Shown here in pieces: positions 1-5,806 of a DNA stretch of 5,806 bases (the stretch's first letter is position 1; every line of letters starts with the position of its first letter). The position numbers were made by a program, and so were the translations under genes. The notes under the pieces were generated by a model. That model had not been told where the DNA came from. It saw nothing but the letters and a program-made list of their open reading frames with translations, and made no database searches. The stretch is taken from assembly GCA_007118525.1 (NCBI GenBank), contig SKRK01000322.1:1-5806 (forward strand), written 5' to 3'. This stretch comes from Balneolaceae bacterium (GTDB taxonomy: Bacteria; Bacteroidota; Rhodothermia; Balneolales; Balneolaceae).

Positions 1-1277
1 GAGAGTGCCTTTTTGCTGCGTATCCATCTGCCATCCTGTAAAACCCTTGTAAAACCTCTATCAAGAGGAGCCTTGGGATTTAATTCACTTAGAGCGGATA
101 GCTGTTTATTCAACTCTTCCCGTTTTGCATGTATTACTTTCTCATAACGGTTCATCATGCGTTCTGTTAAGTATTCGACCTGGTCTGTCTTTCGGTGTAA
201 AGCAGCAAGGGGATTGAATTTTTCCAGCACAGAATTCAGTTCGTTCAGCGAAGAACGCTTCTCCTGAAACAGCTGTGCGCATCGGTTATGAAGCCTCTCT
301 TTTAGGCTTTCAGCCCGGCCCTGTTGATATTTAATCTTCTCCTGTACAACCAGCAGCGCATGAGAGTGGGTAAGGTGGTAAACATAATCGCGGTATTGCT
401 TCAGTTTCTGCTGCACTATAGAAGAGATCGCCTGTGTATAATCTTCAATCTGGTAGCGCAGTTCGTTGATGTCGGGTGCAGCAATAATAACAGCCTGGGT
501 TGGTGTGGCCGCCCGTGCATCAGCTACAAAGTCGGAGATGCTGAAGTCGACTTCATGGCCTACAGCACTGATTACCGGAATAGGGCAGGCAAAAAGGGCT
601 CTTGCCACAATCTCTTCGTTAAAAGGCCAAAGATCTTCGAGTGAGCCGCCCCCCCGGCCGATAATTAAAAGATCAGCGGGCTCTTTCTGATTTCCAAAGT
701 ATTCTATGGCCTTTACCAGTTCACCCGCGGCATTCAGGCCCTGAACACTGGCGTGATATAGATAGAGCGTAGCTGCCGGCCATCGCTGTTCAAAGGTGGA
801 ACGGATATCCTGAAAAGCTGCGCCGGTGGATGATGTGATTACACCAATCTTTAATGGGAAAGGAGGAAGAGGTTTTTTGTGGGCATCATCAAAAAGCCCT
901 TCAGCTTCCAGCTTTTTTTTCAGTTCCTCAAATTTCTGCTGCAGTTTACCCACGCCTGCCTGCTGCACAAGGCCTACAATCATTTGATAACGCCCATGCG
1001 GGGCGTACACCTGGATATCGCCGCCGAGCACAACCTGCTGTCCGTCTTGCAGTTTAAGGCCCAGGCGCTGAGCTGTGTTGCGCCAGATCACGCAGGGCAG
1101 CTGTGCTTCGTCATCCTTCACCGTAAAGTAGTAGTGGCCGTTCCGGCTCTGGTTTACATTACTCAGTTCACCCTCAACCAGGATATCTCTGAAGTTATTC
1201 TCCAGCATGTATTTAATCTTGCTGGTGAGGTCGGATACCGAGGGTAAGTCGAATGCAAAGGGTATTTGATTTGCCAT
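1..1277 (-). CDS. xseA: Exodeoxyribonuclease VII large subunit, C-terminus cut by window edge
   Basis: This is the large, catalytic subunit of exodeoxyribonuclease VII, a cytoplasmic nuclease that degrades single-stranded DNA to oligonucleotides in repair and works with several copies of the small subunit XseB. I translated 425 residues in one uninterrupted frame. An N-terminal OB-fold DNA-binding domain covers about residues 9-105 (VEGELSNV at 34-41, GHYYFTVKD at 47-55). The nuclease domain follows, with GVITSSTGAAFQDI (145-158), GRGGGSLEDLWPFNEE (207-222) and the GHEVDF...DFVADARAATP block (240-259), all family hallmarks. A long charged coiled-coil region runs from about 265 to 400. The near-terminal LDRGFTRV motif is present just before the window edge, so roughly 30-50 residues appear to be missing. 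The ATG at 1277 places the OB domain at the usual distance from the start; no Shine-Dalgarno sequence precedes it. It lies 51 bases downstream of the GNAT gene on the same strand, so co-transcription is likely. xseB may follow outside the window, but this cannot be seen. Confidence 0.97.
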   Translation of the reverse strand, partial: MANQIPFAFDLPSVSDLTSKIKYMLENNFRDILVEGELSNVNQSRNGHYYFTVKDDEAQLPCVIWRNTAQRLGLKLQDGQQVVLGGDIQVYAPHGRYQMIVGLVQQAGVGKLQQKFEELKKKLEAEGLFDDAHKKPLPPFPLKIGVITSSTGAAFQDIRSTFEQRWPAATLYLYHASVQGLNAAGELVKAIEYFGNQKEPADLLIIGRGGGSLEDLWPFNEEIVARALFACPIPVISAVGHEVDFSISDFVADARAATPTQAVIIAAPDINELRYQIEDYTQAISSIVQQKLKQYRDYVYHLTHSHALLVVQEKIKYQQGRAESLKERLHNRCAQLFQEKRSSLNELNSVLEKFNPLAALHRKTDQVEYLTERMMNRYEKVIHAKREELNKQLSALSELNPKAPLDRGFTRVLQDGRWIRSKKAL

Positions 1278-1328
1278 GGTCAGAAAATCACTTTTTTAGA
1301 GATTAAATGCCACTTTTGTTGCTTGTAA

Positions 1329-1925
1329 TTACATCCATTTCAGCCAAAAGACCATCTTTTTTGGAGACTCTTTCTCTTCATTGATATCCTTCCATGTATA
1401 GGTGGTGGTGAGTTCAGGGTGTTTGGAGTAGCCGAATTTTTTCCAGATCGGATCGAGTGGCCGGTAGTTTTCTGGTTTGAGAGGGTGCTTATCAGGGCGA
1501 ACTACTGCGCAAAAAGTGATGATATCGAACCGGCCAAGTTTTTTGGCGTGATCTTCCCGTTCTTTAAAAAACCGGGAGTAGAAGCCTTTGCCGCGATACT
1601 CTTTTTTCAGAATCGATTCTCCGCAATAGAAGACATTATTCGGGTTATAGCCCTGTTCAATAAAAGGGCGCTTAAACTCCTCCGTTTCGTGATCCATGGG
1701 TATTGCTGTGGATACACCAACCGGTTCATCTCCATCAAAAACGATTACAGCCAGGCTATCGGGTGACTCTGTATAGGTTTTAAGATAGTTTTGTTCATAT
1801 TTAAATGACCCATCATAGAGGTAGGGGTATTCGCGAAAAATTTCAATTCGCAATTGCGCCAGACTGGGAATATATGGTGAGATATTACCACCGGTGAGGG
1901 TTTTTATTTGGAGATTATTGCTCAA
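1329..1925 (-). CDS. GNAT-family N-acetyltransferase, TTG start
   Basis: This is a predicted cytoplasmic acetyltransferase of the GNAT superfamily, which transfers an acetyl group from acetyl-CoA to an amine; the substrate cannot be told from sequence. The 198-residue product has the central GNAT layout. A strand (VFYCGESIL, 98-106) leads into the acetyl-CoA pyrophosphate loop RGKGFY (111-116) and its helix (SRFFKEREDHAKKLG). Next come a second strand (ITFCAVV, 136-142) and a conserved segment HPLKPENYRPLDPIWKKFGY (147-166), which I recall from a subgroup of GNAT proteins. The start codon is TTG: no in-frame ATG or GTG lies between it and an upstream in-frame TAA, and the first internal Met (residue 77) would remove much of the fold. 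No Shine-Dalgarno sequence is visible. The gene is divergent from pyrC and lies just upstream of xseA. The family call is firm; the exact start is less so, because an ATT five codons upstream is also open. Confidence 0.88.
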   Translation of the reverse strand: MSNNLQIKTLTGGNISPYIPSLAQLRIEIFREYPYLYDGSFKYEQNYLKTYTESPDSLAVIVFDGDEPVGVSTAIPMDHETEEFKRPFIEQGYNPNNVFYCGESILKKEYRGKGFYSRFFKEREDHAKKLGRFDIITFCAVVRPDKHPLKPENYRPLDPIWKKFGYSKHPELTTTYTWKDINEEKESPKKMVFWLKWM

Positions 1926-1951
1926 GGGTACGTATCTAATGGTATAGATTT

Positions 1952-1978
1952 CAAATTAAAGATAAGAAGATCTGACAA
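1952..1978 (-). promoter_or_regulatory. Candidate promoter for GNAT-xseA unit
   Basis: On the minus strand TTG (1978-1976) is followed after 16 bases by TTAATTTG (1959-1952), one mismatch from the Bacteroidota -7 element TAnnTTTG. The spacing is a little shorter than the usual TTG to TAnnTTTG distance. The element ends 27 bases before the TTG start codon. It is a weak match in AT-rich DNA and could be chance. Confidence 0.3.
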
Positions 1979-2029
1979 GTTGTATTTTAAAACTCAAATC
2001 TCATACCTGTATTTAACCCGAAATCCGCC

Positions 2030-2037
2030 TATATTTG
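2030..2037 (+). promoter_or_regulatory. Candidate -7 element for pyrC
   Basis: TATATTTG matches the Bacteroidota primary-sigma -7 consensus TAnnTTTG at every fixed position. It ends 44 bases before the pyrC ATG, which would give a leader of roughly 35-40 bases. No good -33 TTG is seen about 19-21 bases upstream, so the call rests on one element only. Confidence 0.35.
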
Positions 2038-2080
2038 GCATCAAATTGAATCGTAATTTTTTTGACAAAACAATACCTTC

Positions 2081-3382
2081 ATGGATAACACTCCGAATCT
2101 TCTCATTCAAAACGGTAAACCGGTCGGAGACGGCTATAACGGTAAAAAGAAGCTGGACATTCGAATCAAAAAGGGAGTTATCGCAGAGATCGGGGAAGGG
2201 CTTGAAGCCGGGAAAAATGAAGAGATATTTGATGCAGATGGGGCCTATGTAAGTGGCGGCTGGATGGACATGCACGTCCATTTTCGTGAGCCGGGTTATG
2301 AGCATAAAGAGACGATTGAAACAGGCTGCCGGGCTGCTGCATTTGGCGGCTTTACCGAAGTGGCATGCATGCCGAATACAAAGCCGGCAACCCACACCCG
2401 CGATGTGGTGGAGTTTATCAAAAAGAAGGCTGAGGGAGAAGCTGTAGACGTACACCCGATCGGATGCGTGACCAAAGAGCGTGCCGGAAAGTCGATTGCT
2501 GAAATGAGCGACATGAAGGCGGGCGGGGCCGTTGCCTTCAGTGATGATGGTGATCCTGTATATAACTCTCAGGTAATGCGTGTGGCACTGGAGTACTCGT
2601 CCATGCTGGGTGTCCCGATTATTAATCATGAAGAAGATCTGGAGCTGTCGCGACCCGGGCATATGAATGAAGGGGTGGTTTCAACCCGCCTGGGGCTGGA
2701 GGGAACCCCCGGAATTGCCGAGGAGACGATGATTGCACGCGATATACTTCTGGCCGGGTTTACAGGGGGCCATGTACACGTAGCACATATCAGTACCCGT
2801 AAAGCGGTAGATCTAGTGCGTAAAGGGAAGGCTGAAGGAGTGAACGTAACCACAGAGGTTTGTACCCACCATTTTGATCTAACCGATGAAGAGATTGACA
2901 AGCGCCATTTCGATACCAATGTTAAAATGCATCCGCCGCTTCGCACGCAGGATGATGTGGATGCAATGATTGAGGGGCTTGCCGATGGAACCATCGATGT
3001 GATCTGTACGGATCATGCTCCTCACGCTATTGAAGAGAAAGAGGTGGAGTTTATTTATGCCCCAAATGGAATAACAGGACTCGAAACAGCCTGGAGCATT
3101 TCTGTAATGAGGCTGCTTAAACCCGGCAAACTGAAGCTGGAGCAAATCCTTGAGAAACTGGTTTCAAATCCCCGCCGCATTTTGAATCTTGAAATTCCTC
3201 AGCTCAAAGAGGGTAATAAAGCCAACCTTACTCTGTTTAATACAGATGAAGAGTGGACCTACAGTTCTAAAGAGGTTCGTTCAAAATCAAAAAATTCTCC
3301 CTACATCGGAGATGAATTAACAGGCCGTGCCGTTGCCATCTATAACCGTAACAAGTTTGTGAAAAATACACTGAGGAATTAA
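2081..3382 (+). CDS. pyrC: Dihydroorotase, type I
   Basis: This enzyme catalyses the reversible cyclisation of N-carbamoyl-L-aspartate to L-dihydroorotate, the third step of de novo pyrimidine synthesis, in the cytoplasm. At 433 residues it has the usual length of the type I (Bacillus/Aquifex-like) class of the amidohydrolase superfamily. The TIM-barrel metal site looks complete: HVHFREPG gives His65 and His67, SDDGDPV gives Asp156, INHEED gives His183, HVAHIST gives His236 and CTDHAPH gives Asp311. Substrate residues Arg69, Asn99 (in MPNTKPA) and His315 are also in place. An amidohydrolase beta-sandwich is formed by the N-terminal ~55 residues and the C-terminal ~60 residues (EGNKANLTLF onward). 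The ATG at 2081 puts the typical LLIQNGKPV strand at the N-terminus; no Shine-Dalgarno sequence precedes it, as is common in Bacteroidota. Type I enzymes are known to associate with aspartate transcarbamoylase in some bacteria, but pyrB is not in this window. An inactive PyrC-like homologue is unlikely because no ligand is missing. Confidence 0.96.
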   Translation: MDNTPNLLIQNGKPVGDGYNGKKKLDIRIKKGVIAEIGEGLEAGKNEEIFDADGAYVSGGWMDMHVHFREPGYEHKETIETGCRAAAFGGFTEVACMPNTKPATHTRDVVEFIKKKAEGEAVDVHPIGCVTKERAGKSIAEMSDMKAGGAVAFSDDGDPVYNSQVMRVALEYSSMLGVPIINHEEDLELSRPGHMNEGVVSTRLGLEGTPGIAEETMIARDILLAGFTGGHVHVAHISTRKAVDLVRKGKAEGVNVTTEVCTHHFDLTDEEIDKRHFDTNVKMHPPLRTQDDVDAMIEGLADGTIDVICTDHAPHAIEEKEVEFIYAPNGITGLETAWSISVMRLLKPGKLKLEQILEKLVSNPRRILNLEIPQLKEGNKANLTLFNTDEEWTYSSKEVRSKSKNSPYIGDELTGRAVAIYNRNKFVKNTLRN

Positions 3383-3450
3383 GTGGCTTTATGCCCGGTT
3401 TAGATTTGTAAGAATTCCGCCACAATACCGGGGCGGGTTTAAAAATTTAT
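3383..3450 (+). promoter_or_regulatory. pyrC to DUF3857 spacer with weak hairpins
   Basis: This 68-base spacer contains a GC-rich hairpin, CCGCC (3417-3421) with GGCGG (3432-3436) and a 10-base loop. It is followed by GTTTAAAAATT rather than a real U-tract, so it is at best a weak terminator. Two other short pairings, GTGGC/GCCAC (3383-3387 with 3419-3423) and CCCGGT/ACCGGG (3394-3399 with 3427-3432), use overlapping bases and would compete with it. The start of the next gene sits in AT-rich sequence with no Shine-Dalgarno. Confidence 0.25.
3401..3408 (+). promoter_or_regulatory. Candidate -7 element for DUF3857-tsaB
   Basis: TAGATTTG matches TAnnTTTG at every fixed position and ends 43 bases before the ATG at 3451, nearly the same distance as the TATATTTG element has from pyrC. 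No clear -33 TTG lies at the right distance upstream. If used, the DUF3857 gene and tsaB would form a unit separate from, or partly separate from, pyrC. Confidence 0.3.
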
Positions 3451-5454
3451 ATGCCCCATTTCAAACATATCATAGCTGTAATTATACTCTCTCTTTTTGC
3501 CGGGGTAACACTCCAGGCTCAGCAGAGTGATGATATACTCAATGAAATCCGGATCTTTCAGAAGTTTGGCAATATTGATGAGTCGGATCTTGGATTTGAT
3601 AATGATTCCGATTGGGAGTATCCGTACGAATACCTGCTTAAGGAGGCTTCCATACGTATTGATCAGCGCGAGGGAGGAATTGTAGCCCTGATCGATCATC
3701 TGATAAGGATAAAGGTACACACCGATGAGCCGGTTCTGAAAACGGAGGCATCTCTTGTAGGCATACCCTTCTATTTTGCAGAGAATATGGAGAGAATTGT
3801 AAATCTTGAGGGACTTACTCATCAGCCTGATGGATCATACCACTATTTCAACGGTGCAGATGCCCGGATTGTTGATCTCAACAGCCGGTATAAACTTCTG
3901 GAGTTTGAAATGCCGGAAGTTCAGCAAGGTTCTGTTATTGAGTATAAATACACTCTGGAACGTCGCTATATCGAAGAGCTGCCCGATTTTCACTTTTCAC
4001 AGCGGGTGCCGGTAAGGGAAGCCAACCTCTATCTGAAAAATGAAGATTACTTGCGGTTCGATACGGTGAAAGAGAATATCGATTTTGATTTGCAGTACAG
4101 GGAGGCCAGGGTTGATACCAGCAGTATTCCTTTTGTGTTTACATACGAAAGGCCTGATCCTGTCTATCTTCAGGTTTGGAATGCAGAAAATATCCCCGCC
4201 ATTGACGCGACTGCCTTTATCTCTTCAATTGACGATATTCGCGGCAAACTCAAATTTCAGATCAGTGAATTTGGACTTCCCCGCCAGCCCCTTGAAAACA
4301 GCTGGGAATTTGTTGCTGCTCAGATTCAGAGAAATGCCAACCCTTATCGTACCCTGGAACGACACCCCGAGCTGCAGGAGATGAGCAAAACCCTTTTTGC
4401 AGAGATTGAAGACCCGGTTGCCTTGCAGGACTCTGTTTTTAAATATGTGAACTCGAGGGTTCAGTTTAATGAGATGAATGCCGTTTTTGTTGAGAAGAGC
4501 CTGGATCATGTACTGGAGGGTGAGCCGGCTGACCAAGCGCAGATTAACATGGTGCTGTTGGCCATGTTGAGGGGAGCAGGCATTGATGCTAAACCGCTTT
4601 TTATATCCGGGCGCGATTTTGGACGTATTAACAAGTCGTTTCCATCACTCTACCAATTTAACAGGTTACTGGTTGTGAGTGAAATTGAAGGTGATCGTTG
4701 GTTCATGGACGCCTCTTTCAGCCACAGTATGCCCGATCTGATTCCTGTCGAAACGTACAACGAACAGGGGATGATTCTATCAGAGAAACTACACGACTGG
4801 GTAGAAATAACGCCCGAACGGAGTGTGTTTCATCTCGATATCTCCGTTGACGCCGAACTCACGGCAGACGGTGATCTGTTCGGCACCCTGCGCGCGAAAA
4901 CCCGCGGCTACCCATCCCGGGAGATTAGAAGGGATATTCACAGGGGAATACCAATGGATGAAATTGTAAAAGAGACTTTCTTTGAGGTGTACCCGGAATC
5001 AGAAATTAGGCAGAGCAACATTGATATCTCTGAAACCGATCGCGATCGAATAGAGGTGACTACAGATTTCTCTATACCCGGCTATGCGGTTAGCTTCAGC
5101 GAGGGTTTGGAATTTCGACCTATGATAGTCGGGTACCTGTTTAGCAATCCATTTGAAGCAAGCGAGCGCAGAGCTCCGATTACCCTCGACGCACCCGAGG
5201 CTCTTGCTATCAACTACAGAATTACACTGCCCGAAGGATTTGAAACCGATGTGGCCGGAGATACACGCTCAACAAGTATAAGAGGGGCGGGTCTGTTTGA
5301 AGAGTATCTTACAGAAGGCAACCTGATTGAGTACTCTTTTGGAGTTGAGATAAGCCGGAAGGAGTTTCCGGCAGATCTCTATTCGCAACTGCGCCAAATT
5401 TATGAGCGATGGGTTTCATTGAGCAATGATGTTTGGTATATCGAAAAGAATTAA
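3451..5454 (+). CDS. Secreted DUF3857 / transglutaminase-fold protein, catalytic residues lost
   Basis: This is a predicted exported protein of unknown function, 667 residues. Residues 1-23 form a Sec signal peptide: His/Lys-containing start, hydrophobic core IIAVIILSLFAGVTL, likely cleavage after LQA. There is no lipobox cysteine and no later membrane span, so the mature protein should be periplasmic or surface-exposed. Residues about 60-230 resemble DUF3857, a beta-rich domain; see the VIEYKYTLERRYIEELPDFHFSQRVPV segment split at 162-173 and 174-188. Residues about 285-435 match the transglutaminase-like fold, with the helix INMVLLAMLRGAGIDAKPLF (365-384) and the strand WFMDAS (417-422). 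The C-terminal 455-640 region is beta-rich and resembles the DUF3858-type end domain. The family's G-x-C-K-D-K-A nucleophile motif reads GEPADQA here (357-363, Pro359 for Cys), and the FNH histidine is FNR (Arg405); only Asp420 remains. Protease or transglutaminase activity is therefore unlikely. tsaB follows after 14 bases. Domain assignment is from remembered family patterns; function is unknown. Confidence 0.85.
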   Translation: MPHFKHIIAVIILSLFAGVTLQAQQSDDILNEIRIFQKFGNIDESDLGFDNDSDWEYPYEYLLKEASIRIDQREGGIVALIDHLIRIKVHTDEPVLKTEASLVGIPFYFAENMERIVNLEGLTHQPDGSYHYFNGADARIVDLNSRYKLLEFEMPEVQQGSVIEYKYTLERRYIEELPDFHFSQRVPVREANLYLKNEDYLRFDTVKENIDFDLQYREARVDTSSIPFVFTYERPDPVYLQVWNAENIPAIDATAFISSIDDIRGKLKFQISEFGLPRQPLENSWEFVAAQIQRNANPYRTLERHPELQEMSKTLFAEIEDPVALQDSVFKYVNSRVQFNEMNAVFVEKSLDHVLEGEPADQAQINMVLLAMLRGAGIDAKPLFISGRDFGRINKSFPSLYQFNRLLVVSEIEGDRWFMDASFSHSMPDLIPVETYNEQGMILSEKLHDWVEITPERSVFHLDISVDAELTADGDLFGTLRAKTRGYPSREIRRDIHRGIPMDEIVKETFFEVYPESEIRQSNIDISETDRDRIEVTTDFSIPGYAVSFSEGLEFRPMIVGYLFSNPFEASERRAPITLDAPEALAINYRITLPEGFETDVAGDTRSTSIRGAGLFEEYLTEGNLIEYSFGVEISRKEFPADLYSQLRQIYERWVSLSNDVWYIEKN

Positions 5455-5468
5455 AAGTTTATCTATTC

Positions 5469-5806
5469 ATGAAAACCTTGAATAAGAATTCCGTCATATT
5501 AGCGATTGAGACAGCTACTGCGGTCTGTTCGGTTGCATTGCGTAAAAGCGATGGCCGTATAGTCGAAAAACGTATAGAGGGCCAGGGGGTTCACTCAGAA
5601 CGCACCTTTCTGTTCATAAAAGAGCTGTTTGAACGGGCGGGAATTACGGTTTCCGGCCTCGATGCGGTTCTCTTTAGCAATGGTCCCGGCTCATATACGG
5701 GGCTGCGTATTGGGGCAGCAGCCGTTAAAGGCCTTCTTTTTGGAAGAGATGTTGAGTTTTTTACATACCCAACCCTGCTCTCGTTTGCCGCAGCAGTGTC
5801 GGTGAA
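5469..5806 (+). CDS. tsaB: tRNA t6A synthesis protein TsaB, C-terminus cut by window edge
   Basis: TsaB (YeaZ) is a non-catalytic paralogue of TsaD. With TsaD and TsaE it forms the cytoplasmic complex that moves threonylcarbamoyl from the TsaC/Sua5 product onto A37 of ANN-decoding tRNAs (t6A). The 112 residues seen are about half the usual length of roughly 220-240. The ASKHA-type N-terminal signatures are clear: VILAIETATAVCSVAL (9-24), the HSE motif (42-44) followed by a helix, and SNGPGSYTGLRIGAAAVKGL (70-89). The ATG at 5469 leaves a short polar lead of eight residues before the first strand; no other start nearby fits better. No Shine-Dalgarno sequence is seen. The 14-base gap from the DUF3857 gene suggests that the two are co-transcribed. 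TsaD itself is excluded, because its metal-binding HxxxH region is absent and GPGSYTGLRIG is the TsaB form. Confidence 0.95.
   Translation, partial: MKTLNKNSVILAIETATAVCSVALRKSDGRIVEKRIEGQGVHSERTFLFIKELFERAGITVSGLDAVLFSNGPGSYTGLRIGAAAVKGLLFGRDVEFFTYPTLLSFAAAVSV

Larger units (their letters stand above)
1926..2080. promoter_or_regulatory. Divergent intergenic region between GNAT/xseA and pyrC
   Basis: These 155 AT-rich bases separate two divergently oriented genes and must hold the start signals for both, unless transcription enters from further away. No credible reading frame belongs to it: the open frames crossing it are extensions of shadow frames. I see no clear operator palindrome, riboswitch or PyrR-type attenuator ahead of pyrC. 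The candidate promoter elements are listed separately. Confidence 0.6.

Noticed and set aside
324..1247. Several plus-strand open frames (324-644, 466-690, 854-1057, 879-1247)
   Set aside because: All are antisense to xseA, whose conserved motifs are read without a break on the other strand.
1278..1328. Repeated AAAAGTG in the GNAT-xseA gap (minus strand)
   Set aside because: It is a seven-base direct repeat in AT-rich DNA with no further structure; chance is sufficient.
2029..2041. Possible operator palindrome GCC...GGC around TATATTT
   Set aside because: Only the outer three bases of each arm pair; the centre is not symmetrical.
2062..2067. TTGACA, identical to the E. coli -35 consensus
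   Set aside because: It lies only 14 bases before the pyrC ATG, so a matching -10 and start site would fall inside the coding region; it is part of an AT-rich leader.
1419..2252. Plus-strand open frames 1419-1766 and 1908-2252
   Set aside because: The first is antisense to the GNAT gene. The second crosses the divergent spacer into pyrC out of frame and has no family features.
1994..2662. 222-residue minus-strand open frame across the pyrC promoter and 5' half
   Set aside because: It lies antisense to a clear dihydroorotase gene, its translation has no recognisable domain, and its composition looks like the complement of pyrC codons. Shadow frame.
2626..3145. Minus-strand open frames 2626-2994 and 2879-3145
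   Set aside because: They are antisense to the most conserved part of pyrC and have no domain signals.
3439..4536. Open frames 3439-3822 (-), 3806-4015 (+), 4085-4384 (+), 4225-4536 (-)
   Set aside because: All lie inside the 667-residue DUF3857 gene in other frames, with low-complexity or unstructured translations.

Overview
The window is an ordinary chromosomal segment of moderate GC content with five protein genes. All five can be read from the sequence, and two of them run off the ends. No RNA gene, mobile element, CRISPR array or phage-like region was seen. The style points to the Bacteroidota/Balneolota/Rhodothermota group. The start codons lack Shine-Dalgarno sequences and sit behind AT-rich leaders. 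Matches to the Bacteroidota-type -7 promoter element TAnnTTTG lie in front of two genes. There is also a large exported DUF3857 protein of a kind common in that group. A Balneola-like marine member is my guess, but the window cannot fix the genus.

Layout. On the minus strand, reading right to left, a GNAT acetyltransferase gene (1925 to 1329, TTG start) is followed after 51 bases by xseA (1277 to 1 and beyond), the large subunit of exodeoxyribonuclease VII, cut by the left edge. A 155-base divergent intergenic region (1926-2080) separates these from the plus-strand genes. These are pyrC (2081-3382, type I dihydroorotase with all metal ligands present), then 68 bases, then a 667-residue secreted DUF3857/transglutaminase-fold protein (3451-5454). 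After 14 bases comes tsaB (5469 to beyond 5806), a subunit of the tRNA t6A-modification machinery, cut by the right edge.

How the genes fit together. Three are housekeeping genes from unrelated pathways: pyrimidine synthesis, tRNA modification and DNA repair. The other two have no known specific role. The arrangement looks like two divergent transcription units rather than one dedicated system. The most notable point is that the DUF3857 protein keeps the transglutaminase-like fold signature but lacks the catalytic Cys and His, so it is probably a non-catalytic envelope protein. I found no convincing evidence of an undescribed biological system here.
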